A stretch of 64,000 nt of DNA from a virus, in IMG/VR virus record IMGVR_UViG_3300017951_000002, positions 1 to 64,000 of that record. One strand, 5' to 3'. Under the pieces are notes generated by a model. It did not search any database, was not told the origin of the DNA, and saw only the letters and a program-made list of their open reading frames with translations. The position numbers were made by a program, and so were the translations under genes. Positions within the stretch are counted from its first letter, which is position 1; each line of letters begins with the position of its first letter. Shown piece after piece: positions 31,856 through 38,503 of the stretch.

Positions 31856-32004
31856 AAACCCGTGAACAGATCGTAGCCAAGCTCGCCAAGTGGTACCTTC
31901 GTGCCGAGGAGGCTGCCACCAGATCAGAGGCGGCCAAAGTGTTGCGAAAGATTAAAAAGCACGCCAAGCGTCTTGCCAAGCTGGACCTGACCAGCGATAC
32001 TTGA
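31852..32004 (+). CDS. 50-residue basic helical protein
   Basis: MKTREQIVAKLAKWYLRAEE..., ending in a Lys-rich helix. Its last codons hold the promoter of the 32031 gene. Confidence 0.6.
   Translation: MKTREQIVAKLAKWYLRAEEAATRSEAAKVLRKIKKHAKRLAKLDLTSDT
31975..32003 (+). promoter_or_regulatory. Sigma70-like promoter, RBS cassette 2
   Basis: TTGCCA, 17 bp spacer, GATACT, then GAGACATCAACCAAAGGAGG before the 32031 gene: a near copy of the 30894 cassette. Confidence 0.6.
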
Positions 32005-32030
32005 GACATCAACCAAAGGAGGAACCAACC

Positions 32031-32186
32031 ATGGCCTACTACGCAATGCTCCTGAGCCCCGAATCCGCTGAAGCCTGCTCTTACGAAGGCCCCTTCTATA
32101 GCGAGCAGGAGGCTAGTGACTTTGCTGATTCCGCGAATGACCATCTCGCCGATCGAGGTCTGCCCGCACTCTGGTCAGTCGTCTGA
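32031..32186 (+). CDS. 51-residue acidic protein
   Basis: MAYYAMLLSPESAEACSYEG, then acidic (SEQEASDFADSANDH). Strong AAAGGAGG site. Function unknown. Confidence 0.65.
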   Translation: MAYYAMLLSPESAEACSYEGPFYSEQEASDFADSANDHLADRGLPALWSVV

Positions 32187-32189
32187 TCT

Positions 32190-32225
32190 GTGATACAATT
32201 AACCCATCAACCAAAGGAGGAACCC
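32190..32225 (+). promoter_or_regulatory. -10 box and RBS cassette 3
   Basis: TGATACAAT followed by CATCAACCAAAGGAGGAACC directly before the ATG at 32226, the third copy of this leader. Confidence 0.55.
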
Positions 32226-32402
32226 ATGAGAAAGCGCATCGCCCAGTACCTCGGCCACACCGAGAACCGCATCCACCACTCCATCGTCAACGCCCTGCTC
32301 AACGAGCACAACGGCGACAAGTGGCTGGCACAAGAGTCCCGCCGCCGCGTCTACGACTGGATCGCCATCGCCCAGGAGCAGCATCAGGAGGACCACTTTT
32401 GA
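32226..32402 (+). CDS. 58-residue hypothetical protein
   Basis: MRKRIAQYLGHTENRIHHSI, helical and His-rich. Coupled to the next gene by TGATG. Confidence 0.65.
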   Translation: MRKRIAQYLGHTENRIHHSIVNALLNEHNGDKWLAQESRRRVYDWIAIAQEQHQEDHF

Positions 32403-32572
32403 TGAACGAAGAATCCCGCCGCCAGCTGCGTCGTGCAAACGTCGTGGCTCGTGGCTACATCCTGGCAGCCAAGTGCAGCAAGTCCAGGGAAAAAGCCTGC
32501 GAGGCTTTATGTAAAGCTTTGCTAATTTACGGCGTATGGGTTGCCAACATGGCAGTTCCTTCGCTACCATGA
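32402..32572 (+). CDS. 56-residue basic protein
   Basis: MNEESRRQLRRANVVARGYI, basic first half, hydrophobic end (LLIYGVWVANMAV). Function unknown. Confidence 0.6.
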   Translation: MNEESRRQLRRANVVARGYILAAKCSKSREKACEALCKALLIYGVWVANMAVPSLP

Positions 32573-32598
32573 ATACATCCACCACAGGAGAACCAACC

Positions 32599-32886
32599 AT
32601 GACCAACCCCCACGAAGCCATCACCGACGCCAAGCGTCAGATCTTCCGCAACGCTAAGGATGCTGCTGGCAGCCGCTTCGTCAGCGTCAAGTTCCGCAAG
32701 GCCGACGGCACCAAGCGCACCCTGGTGTTCAATCCCCGCGATATCGCTGGCATCAAGGGCACTGCAGAGGTCAACCCTGCAGTCACCTGCCGCGTCCGCG
32801 ATATCACCCTGGGGCAATGGCGCAGCTTCAACCTTGACCGCGTCATCAGCATCAAGGTCAACGGCACATCCTTCAATTTCTTCTGA
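32599..32886 (+). CDS. Hypothetical protein with small beta-barrel look
   Basis: 95 residues. After a basic helix, SRFVSVKFRKADGTKRTLVF and RVRDITLGQWRSFNLDRV suggest a small beta fold. CAGGAG upstream. Function unknown. Confidence 0.65.
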   Translation: MTNPHEAITDAKRQIFRNAKDAAGSRFVSVKFRKADGTKRTLVFNPRDIAGIKGTAEVNPAVTCRVRDITLGQWRSFNLDRVISIKVNGTSFNFF

Positions 32887-32888
32887 TC

Positions 32889-33089
32889 ATGATCGACCCA
32901 GCAATTCAAAAGAAATTTGACGACCAGCGCTTCGAGCGCCTCAAGGAGGTCCTTGTGGAGTACCTTGACGACGATGGTGGCACTGCCACCAGGTTCCTTC
33001 ACGACCTGGAACGAGCAGCACTGGAAAATTCCCAGTACTTCGTCAGCAGGGTCGATGAATACACTACTGTACGAGGCTTCTTCTCATGA
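32889..33089 (+). CDS. 66-residue hypothetical protein
   Basis: MIDPAIQKKFDDQRFERLKE, then LVEYLDDDGGTATRFLHDLE; helical and acidic. ATGA overlap with the next gene. Confidence 0.65.
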   Translation: MIDPAIQKKFDDQRFERLKEVLVEYLDDDGGTATRFLHDLERAALENSQYFVSRVDEYTTVRGFFS

Positions 33090-33574
33090 TCAAACTCACC
33101 CCCGAGCGCACCTTTCGCAAAACCCCTGGTGTCCACTTCGCTGACATCGGGGTCCCTGGCTCCAACGGCATCGACCTGGTAGAGCACACAGGACCCTCTG
33201 TAAGCCCTCCAGACCGCGATCGACAGCCTACCTGGTATGTTCACGCCCATCAGGTCGACAACAACCGTGTGATCCACGGTGAGCGCCTGTTCGAGCTGTT
33301 CAATCCACAGTGGAACGACAAGCACTGGTTCGTCTTCCTGACACCAGAATCTGGCGCCCTGGAGATACCTGTAGGCTGCTACCACCGCTCCTATAGCGGC
33401 AGGGCTGGTAGTCTACTACTCAACCACGCCATCAGAGACGACGAATACGACGAGACGACGGAATTCGTTCCCCGTCTTCTGCCCATCGTCAACCAGTTCC
33501 CAACGCACTACCACGGCATCAACTTCTACGATGTCGAAAGTTTCATTGAAAACGGAGTCCGCACTCATGTCTGA
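33086..33574 (+). CDS. Cupin-like protein
   Basis: 162 residues. The region TWYVHAHQVDNNRVIHGERL, with an H-x-H, and then ALEIPVGCYHRSYSGRAGS fits the two metal/ligand motifs of a cupin barrel. No enzyme class can be assigned. It is the largest of the local hypotheticals except 35891. Confidence 0.55.
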   Translation: MIKLTPERTFRKTPGVHFADIGVPGSNGIDLVEHTGPSVSPPDRDRQPTWYVHAHQVDNNRVIHGERLFELFNPQWNDKHWFVFLTPESGALEIPVGCYHRSYSGRAGSLLLNHAIRDDEYDETTEFVPRLLPIVNQFPTHYHGINFYDVESFIENGVRTHV

Positions 33575-33722
33575 ACAGCTCTACCGCGTCACTTTAATTG
33601 ACGGCAGCACCATCGAAGGCTTGACTTACGACGAGGCTAACGAGTACTTCTATGGCTACGCGGGCTCTTCAGTGCAGCCCTGGCCTGTGCAGGAGTACGT
33701 TCCGCCTGGTACCAAAAAGTGA
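33567..33722 (+). CDS. 51-residue hypothetical protein
   Basis: MSEQLYRVTLIDGSTIEGLT, then YDEANEYFYGYAG. Overlaps both neighbours. Confidence 0.6.
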   Translation: MSEQLYRVTLIDGSTIEGLTYDEANEYFYGYAGSSVQPWPVQEYVPPGTKK

Positions 33723-33949
33723 GGCTCACGGCGCGGCGACAAAAGAACATCAGCGTCTACATCGGAGTGGCTGGCTACCTTGCCATGATCGTCTCTGGTA
33801 GCTTCATCGTCGGTGTGTGGAGCAAGCTTATCGCTGAACTGCTGCGCATTGCCTTCTACAGGGAGACTAAGGCGCCTGATATGGTAGGGCTCTCGCTCTT
33901 CTTCATCTGCGCGTCAACCATCACTATTGTCCTGGAGGTATTTAAATGA
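33719..33949 (+). CDS. Two-helix membrane protein
   Basis: 76 residues from GTG. Two hydrophobic helices (VYIGVAGYLAMIVSGSFIVG and LSLFFICASTITIVLEV) flank a charged loop. Function unknown. Confidence 0.65.
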   Translation: MRLTARRQKNISVYIGVAGYLAMIVSGSFIVGVWSKLIAELLRIAFYRETKAPDMVGLSLFFICASTITIVLEVFK

Positions 33950-34038
33950 CTCACATCCTTGCCCTATACGGCTCCGCCGTACTGATCGCCATCCTGTTCG
34001 TCGGAATTGTTTTTTCATTCGTGGGGTTCGAGCAATGA
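33946..34038 (+). CDS. 30-residue membrane peptide
   Basis: MTHILALYGSAVLIAILFVG..., a single hydrophobic helix. ATGA overlaps at both ends and CTGGAGG upstream make translation likely. Confidence 0.55.
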   Translation: MTHILALYGSAVLIAILFVGIVFSFVGFEQ

Positions 34039-34334
34039 CCAGCGAAAGCAAGAAAACTGCCAAAGAAATGGTAGAGTACGCCGACATCCTGGCGGAAGAA
34101 TCTCTCAAAGGGATGACTGGCGAGGAGGCTGTCAATATGGTCCGCAACTTCTGCGAGGTCATGGCAGACTGGCAGCCCAGTATCAAGGAGCTGGTGGATG
34201 AGCCTGTGATGTTAGGCATTCACTGCCTTACCGTCGCGGAACTGTTCAAGCAGGCCTTTGTTAAGGGCTACGACCACACGGCTGACCGCATCGATGCGGT
34301 AGAGTCCATTAAAAAAGCATTTGATCAATCATGA
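34035..34334 (+). CDS. Helical hypothetical protein
   Basis: 99 residues, MTSESKKTAKEMVEYADILA, acidic helices throughout. Coupled to the lyase gene by ATGA overlap. Confidence 0.65.
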   Translation: MTSESKKTAKEMVEYADILAEESLKGMTGEEAVNMVRNFCEVMADWQPSIKELVDEPVMLGIHCLTVAELFKQAFVKGYDHTADRIDAVESIKKAFDQS

Positions 34335-34753
34335 CAACTCCACTCCAGTTTCTCCGCCGCACTGTTGGCGACTGGTCCAGCGAACGGCGATACCTATTCG
34401 CTCCCAAGCTCAATCCAGTCAATATGACCACCGAGTTCAAAATCGACGAGCTAGCCCATGGCGTGTTCCAGGTCATCTGGGATGGCCAGACATCAGGCAC
34501 CATGGAACTGCGCCTTGACGGCGACGTGCTGCACCGCTCACGGGACTACTTTGGTGAAGGCTCCCACAGCTCCAGGGTCGAAATGATCGATCCCGACTGC
34601 ATCGTGATGCACACTGAATACGATGGCATCCGCTTTCGTGAAGAAATTCGTCTCTTTGAGCAGGATTGCTTCCGCCATCGCTACACTGTGGGAGTCAACA
34701 TCCAGACAGGTCAACTGGCCTTGACTGGGTCCTATTGGGAGACACGCCAATGA
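34331..34753 (+). CDS. Phycobiliprotein lyase, CpcS/CpeS family
   Basis: 140 residues. It opens with FLRRTVGDWSSERRYLF, close to the FxRRTVGxWxSERRYY start of CpcS/CpcU/CpeS lyases. It then has a beta-barrel pattern ending HTEYDGIRFREEIRLFEQDC, FRHRYTV and LTGSYWETR, again the family signature. These enzymes attach bilin chromophores to cysteines of phycobiliproteins. It is shorter than host forms (about 170-200 residues); the central part is reduced. Most likely an auxiliary metabolic gene acting on host phycobilisomes. It sits among tiny genes of unknown function. Confidence 0.82.
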   Translation: MTTPLQFLRRTVGDWSSERRYLFAPKLNPVNMTTEFKIDELAHGVFQVIWDGQTSGTMELRLDGDVLHRSRDYFGEGSHSSRVEMIDPDCIVMHTEYDGIRFREEIRLFEQDCFRHRYTVGVNIQTGQLALTGSYWETRQ

Positions 34754-34989
34754 CCACACCAAAGAAAACTGATCCACTGACCGCTCAAGAGGTCTCGACC
34801 GCCGCTGAGATCTTCTTCGACCTGTTCGACATCGTCTTGTCCCAGGCTCCCGAAGGCACCTCTATCGAGGACGCCATCAAGCTCTCTGAAAGCATTTTTG
34901 CCTACGCCCACAAGCTACGGGCCATCAATGCTGAGGAGAACGCTTTCGCACCATTTGGCTTTAATAAAGGTTGCACCATTTCGCTTTAA
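34750..34989 (+). CDS. Hypothetical protein
   Basis: 79 residues, helical and acidic (AAEIFFDLFDIVLSQAPEG). Its C-terminus lies in a 25-bp tandem duplication (34948-34997), so the last residues differ from the probable ancestral end. Confidence 0.6.
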   Translation: MTTPKKTDPLTAQEVSTAAEIFFDLFDIVLSQAPEGTSIEDAIKLSESIFAYAHKLRAINAEENAFAPFGFNKGCTISL

Positions 34990-34997
34990 TAAAGGAG
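34948..34997 (+). repeat. 25-bp tandem duplication
   Basis: GCACCATTTGGCTTTAATAA (34948 on) and GCACCATTTCGCTTTAATAA (34973 on) differ by one base at this point. The second copy runs into the AAAGGAGG site of the 35004 gene. Confidence 0.8.
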
Positions 34998-35003
34998 GTT
35001 CCA

Positions 35004-35177
35004 ATGACTGATTCCGCCCGCTACACGCTGACCTACAACAACCAAGAGGGTGTCAAGGTCGAGCTTTGCGTCAAAGCAGAGCACATCACTGAAGCCATCG
35101 AGGCTGCCCGCTCAGAGATCCCAGCCCTCAAGCTGTATCCTGGTCGCATCGTTTCCGTTATCCGAGGTTGTTCATGA
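35004..35177 (+). CDS. 57-residue hypothetical protein
   Basis: MTDSARYTLTYNNQEGVKVE, a short beta-alpha-beta pattern. AAAGGAGG upstream; ATGA overlap with the next gene. Confidence 0.65.
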   Translation: MTDSARYTLTYNNQEGVKVELCVKAEHITEAIEAARSEIPALKLYPGRIVSVIRGCS

Positions 35178-35545
35178 CCAAAACCGTTATCGCTGGCTCC
35201 AACGACAATCACTGCCTCAACCTGGCGCTGGAGCAGCCTGATGCTGAGACCAACTTCAATGAGGCCCTGCCCTTGTATGGCGTCATCCTGCTGATGCAGG
35301 AAACTTCAGAGGATGAGGTCAATGACCTGTCCAGTGAGCTGCCGACCGACACCCACGTTGTCGTTTACCGTTATCCTGATGGTGCAGCAGGCTGTGACGC
35401 TGTCCGCAGTCACACTTCTAGTGACATCTTCGACGCCTATCACGACGCTGGCCTGACGGTCCTCTCCATTAAGTCGGGGTGGGGCTCGATTAAGCCGAAA
35501 CTTTGGCAGGACGCCAAGCCCACCTCTACCAAGAAAGCATCATGA
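35174..35545 (+). CDS. Hypothetical protein
   Basis: 123 residues. Contains PLYGVILLMQETSEDEVND and HVVVYRYPDGAAGCDAVR, an alpha/beta look. No family recognised. ATGA overlaps on both sides. Confidence 0.65.
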   Translation: MTKTVIAGSNDNHCLNLALEQPDAETNFNEALPLYGVILLMQETSEDEVNDLSSELPTDTHVVVYRYPDGAAGCDAVRSHTSSDIFDAYHDAGLTVLSIKSGWGSIKPKLWQDAKPTSTKKAS

Positions 35546-35757
35546 TCTGGGATCTTTCTGACACTGGCGGCCTGATCCGCCTTGGACCCTTTGCCCTTCT
35601 CTGGCAAAATCCAGACAGCGAATACCCAGGCTTTACCACCCTGTCCCTGGGTGACTACAGCCTGGAGTTTGGCGAGATTGATGCTGGCAACGGTATCTTC
35701 GTCACTGTCTACGCTGACGGCGACATCCTGCAAACATTGCCTATTGTAAAGCTATGA
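35542..35757 (+). CDS. Small beta-rich hypothetical protein
   Basis: 71 residues, MIWDLSDTGGLIRLGPFALL, acidic, mostly strands. Function unknown. Confidence 0.65.
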   Translation: MIWDLSDTGGLIRLGPFALLWQNPDSEYPGFTTLSLGDYSLEFGEIDAGNGIFVTVYADGDILQTLPIVKL

Positions 35758-35894
35758 CCGCTGCCGCACCCACCCAAGACGGCATGGGCTATTATGTGGT
35801 GGTAGGGAATAGGCGAGCATTCGTCAGCTCTTACCACCTGGTCCCAGACAAGGAAGCCCAGCTCAAGCGTCTCAACAAGGAGGACAACCAATGA
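35754..35894 (+). CDS. 46-residue hypothetical protein
   Basis: MTAAAPTQDGMGYYVVVGNR, then a charged helix ending NKEDNQ. Overlaps both neighbours by ATGA. Confidence 0.55.
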   Translation: MTAAAPTQDGMGYYVVVGNRRAFVSSYHLVPDKEAQLKRLNKEDNQ

Positions 35895-36403
35895 TCAAAC
35901 AGCTCGCCGCCCTAGCCTTAGCAGGCTCCGTCACCCTCGGCTCCGCCTCGGTTGCCGTGGCTCAAGAGGTAAAGTATCAGCCATTTAATAAGGCTGAGGT
36001 AAATTTTTTATTACGCACCGTCACTGAAACGGGTCATGCTGTTTATAGTGGTGGTAATTGGTGTGACCCACAGCGTGCCTATGGCTTTGCCACTGCTAAT
36101 AAGCAGTTAGTGATCTGTGTGGACAACCATGGCGATGATTTGGATGAACTTGCGGATACCGTAAGGCACGAGGCATTTCATCTGGCGCAGTACTGCAAGG
36201 CACGGCGTGTAGGGGCCAGTATAGCATTGATCTTTCCCGATACCACGGATGATTCGATAGCACTTGCAAGGGAACTGGGAATGCCGATGCAGAGGTACAA
36301 TGAAAGTCAGTATGCTTTTGAGGCTGAGGCCCGTGCTGCTGCGTTTGCATTGAACGAGCGGCAGATTGCTGCTGTTTTGAAGGAGGAGTGCCGCTATGAT
36401 TGA
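35891..36403 (+). CDS. Exported HExxH metalloprotease-like protein
   Basis: 170 residues. A typical signal peptide (LAALALAGSVTLGSASVAVA, then QEV) is followed by a domain with VRHEAFHLAQYC, an HExxH zinc site at about residues 95-99. AFEAEARAAAF may supply a downstream ligand. It would act in the periplasm or outside the cell. Codons are more A/T-rich than those of neighbours (for example GTAAATTTTTTATTACGC), which suggests separate transfer. Substrate unknown. Confidence 0.65.
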   Translation: MIKQLAALALAGSVTLGSASVAVAQEVKYQPFNKAEVNFLLRTVTETGHAVYSGGNWCDPQRAYGFATANKQLVICVDNHGDDLDELADTVRHEAFHLAQYCKARRVGASIALIFPDTTDDSIALARELGMPMQRYNESQYAFEAEARAAAFALNERQIAAVLKEECRYD

Positions 36404-36461
36404 ATTGGTACTGCTTGCGTTTATTACTCTGTTCATATTTGCATGGAGGATTTCCGAATAA
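36396..36461 (+). CDS. 21-residue membrane micropeptide
   Basis: MIELVLLAFITLFIFAWRIS, one hydrophobic helix. AAGGAGGAG lies 8 bases upstream and it overlaps the previous stop. Confidence 0.45.
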   Translation: MIELVLLAFITLFIFAWRISE

Positions 36462-36550
36462 AACGCACCATCATTGCTCCAGGATACGGTCAAGAAGCTA
36501 CTACACCCGTCAGCCTGGCTGTTCCGTTCTCCCAAGTGCCAAAGAAGTAA
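36443..36550 (+). CDS. 35-residue hypothetical peptide
   Basis: MEDFRIKRTIIAPGYGQEAT, ending VPFSQVPKK. Overlaps the micropeptide. Last rightward ORF before the non-coding region. Confidence 0.4.
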   Translation: MEDFRIKRTIIAPGYGQEATTPVSLAVPFSQVPKK

Positions 36551-36597
36551 TCACTACCCAAGGTACTAGCAAGTGCCAAGGGCGGTGATTTTTTTAA
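36549..36597 (+). terminator. Probable terminator
   Basis: ATCACTACCC pairs imperfectly with GGGCGGTGAT across a 20-base loop and runs into TTTTTTT. Confidence 0.5.
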
Positions 36598-36650
36598 AAT
36601 ATTTTTTTTTTAAAATAATTTTTTTTTTATTTCCCCCCCCCTTATTCTCT

Positions 36651-36770
36651 TGACCGATACCTGCGGTTGCGCAACCTCAGCTATCGCTGACCGATACCTC
36701 AGCTATCGCAAACCGATACTTCAGCTATCGCAAACCGATAGTTGCGCTATCGCACATCTATATATATATA
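36651..36770. promoter_or_regulatory. Iteron-like control region B, candidate origin
   Basis: CCGATAC-type repeats start at 36654, 36691, 36713 and 36735 (steps of 37, 22 and 22). The first unit carries GGTTGCGCAACC and the array ends in CACATCTATATATA, as in region A at 8569. Each repeat is an inverted pair of the form CGATANNTNNNNTATCG. Confidence 0.75.
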
Positions 36771-36879
36771 CTCTAATATATAAAGACATTAATACGTGAA
36801 AAACAACAACAGAAAGCCTCTCAGAGAGCCGTTAGCATAGGTCTATGACACATACCACCTAGCAGAGGGTAGAGGGGCC

Positions 36880-36907
36880 TTGTAGGGGCTTCTAGGGGGC
36901 TTAGAAT
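36880..36907 (+). promoter_or_regulatory. Sigma70-like promoter in the origin-like region
   Basis: TTGTAG (36880-36885), 16 bp, TAGAAT (36902-36907). The transcript would run through the LexA and DnaA boxes to the terminator at 37477. Confidence 0.5.
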
Positions 36908-37168
36908 GGACCTTGCGAATAGTTGGCATGTGGGTAGTGTATATAGTTACTCTGTCAGCACTGAGGTGGTGGGGGCAAGATCCTAGTGGATAGGTAGAGG
37001 GGGACGGCGCCTGTTACCAAACTTTACACAAAATTGATACAGCGTAACATTTCGACTACTGATGGGGCCAGGCGGGGGCAAAAGCATTGCTAATACTACG
37101 TTTTGTGACGAACGCGGGGTGATAGTGAACGGGCCGTGATAGTGAAAGGGAGGTAGTGGGTGGGTGAC

Positions 37169-37280
37169 TAGTACGAATGTACTATAGTACAAATGTACTA
37201 CTCCTTAACATTTCTTAACAATAGTACACCTGTACTACCTGTGGAAAAACCTGTGGAAAACGGGTAGTACATATGTGCCT
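37169..37280. promoter_or_regulatory. Four LexA-type operators and two DnaA boxes
   Basis: TAGTACGAATGTACTA (37169), TAGTACAAATGTACTA (37185), TAGTACACCTGTACTA (37222) and TAGTACATATGTGCCT (37265) fit the cyanobacterial LexA consensus RGTACNNNDGTWCB. Between the last two lie TGTGGAAAA at 37240 and 37252, the reverse of the DnaA box TTTTCCACA, 12 bp apart. Confidence 0.75.
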
Positions 37281-37476
37281 GAGTATTTCTACCTATCTGC
37301 AAATGAGAATCATTCGCAAAAAGATCGTAATAATTCGTCACATAAAAATGAGCACAAATACTCATGGCCCTGGGGGCCGTATGGGCCATTATGGGGATGG
37401 TCAGCGATGACCCCTCGGCCGTGAGATGAGAGCACGGCAGCCCTGGCACCTGAGGCGCGATCACGCGGTGCACTTG

Positions 37477-37504
37477 AGAGGCTCCTTCGGGAGCCTTTCT
37501 TGTT
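37477..37504 (+). terminator. Terminator at the edge of the origin-like region
   Basis: AGGCTCC-TTCG-GGAGCCT followed by TTCTTGTT. No rightward gene precedes it within about 900 bp, suggesting a non-coding transcript. Confidence 0.7.
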
Positions 37505-37588
37505 GGGTAAAAATACCCAGATGCGACTCATTCTCAATAGGCGTATGCGAAAAATCCCCGAATCTCGCGACTCAGGGATCTCTCAGAT

Positions 37589-37831
37589 TTAGAAGGGGAG
37601 CTTTCTTAAGGCTTTCTTCACTCGTCGGTTTCGGTAGAAGTCGGGCGACCGTGCCCGCCGCTGGCCCAGATAGGGCTTTTTACCTAGTGCGATCTGGGTA
37701 GGGGTGAGGGGCTTGATCTGCGCGGCCTGGGAGGAGAGGCCAGGGGTCCGCGGTGGCGGCGGCTTGGTAGTGTCGCGGGTGGCCAGGGAGAAGGCGGCCG
37801 CGATGACCGCCAACGTCAGGGCCTCAATCAC
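37589..37831 (-). CDS. Membrane-anchored basic protein
   Basis: 80 residues. N-terminal hydrophobic helix (ALTLAVIAAAFSLA), a Pro-rich linker (TKPPPPRTPG) and a basic tail (RRVKKALRKLPF). Overlaps the DUF7178 gene by ATGA. Last gene of the leftward block. Confidence 0.6.
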   Translation of the reverse strand: MIEALTLAVIAAAFSLATRDTTKPPPPRTPGLSSQAAQIKPLTPTQIALGKKPYLGQRRARSPDFYRNRRVKKALRKLPF

Positions 37832-38430
37832 TTAGTCACGCCATGGATGCGGCGCCAGGTGACCCAGGTGATCGCCTGGCAAGCGCTAGGAGTGATCCCC
37901 AGCTCATCAGCTGCGGCCTGGTAGTCTGCCTTGATCTCACGGCGAAGCTTGACGCCAATAGCGGGGACATCAGCGAGGCCTGTCCGATTGGCTGCCCAGA
38001 TGCAGAAGGCATGGCCATCGATACAGACATCGTTAATGCCTTGGATGCAGCTGTAGAATTCCTTAAGCTTGGGGCCTGACAGAATGGCCAGCACGTCAGC
38101 GTCAGTCAGCACGCCAGCGGCCAGGATCCTGATAGCTTTAGCTTTGTTAGCTCCGAACGTGCAGACCTTCGTGAGCATGGCCTGCTCAGCGCCGCCAGCC
38201 TGGAAGGCAGCGATCAAGGAGTCAGCATCCTGTACGTTACGTTCCCACCGATTGCGAGGCGATAGGGCAGCAATAACGCCAGCTGCTTCTGCTGGATGGA
38301 TGCCGTGCTTGCTAGCGAGGACGCGGGCAATCTGGCGGGCGTTGGGATACCACGCGACGCCGTCTTGCTTTTCGGTCAGTGTGGCCAGCTGATAGATGGC
38401 TTTGATGTTGTCGACGTTGGTGCGGGTCAT
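37828..38430 (-). CDS. DUF7178-like protein
   Basis: 200 residues. Matches a family I know from cyanophages as DUF7178: DGVAWYPNARQIARVLA, AAGVIAALSPRNRWERNVQD, FGANKAKAIRIL, CIDGHAFCIWAANRTG, SACQAITWVTWRRIHG. Parts recall helix-hairpin-helix DNA glycosylases, but no catalytic residue is certain. It is the largest gene of the leftward block. Confidence 0.75.
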   Translation of the reverse strand: MTRTNVDNIKAIYQLATLTEKQDGVAWYPNARQIARVLASKHGIHPAEAAGVIAALSPRNRWERNVQDADSLIAAFQAGGAEQAMLTKVCTFGANKAKAIRILAAGVLTDADVLAILSGPKLKEFYSCIQGINDVCIDGHAFCIWAANRTGLADVPAIGVKLRREIKADYQAAADELGITPSACQAITWVTWRRIHGVTK

Positions 38431-38470
38431 GGCTGAGTGCCTTTGATTGATGTCTTAATGGTAGCGACTG

Positions 38471-38496
38471 AAGGGGCCCTGTGACGGGCCCGTTAA
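38471..38496 (-). terminator. Possible hairpin terminator before the DUF7178 gene
   Basis: GGGCCC-GTCACA-GGGCCC on the minus strand, then CTTC; the T tract is weak. Confidence 0.35.
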
Positions 38497-38503
38497 CATC
38501 TCT

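Larger units (their letters stand above)
36551..37588. other. Non-coding origin-like region
   Basis: About 1 kb without a supported gene. In order it holds a probable terminator, an A/T-only stretch of about 45 bp (36589-36632) followed by nine C, iteron array B (36651-36770), a TAGAAT promoter (36902), four LexA-type boxes and two DnaA boxes (37169-37280), palindromes and a terminator (37477). Confidence 0.7.

Noticed and set aside
36983-37192. Minus-strand ORF starting in the LexA-type boxes
   Set aside because: Its start lies within an operator palindrome; composition and lack of a ribosome site do not support coding.
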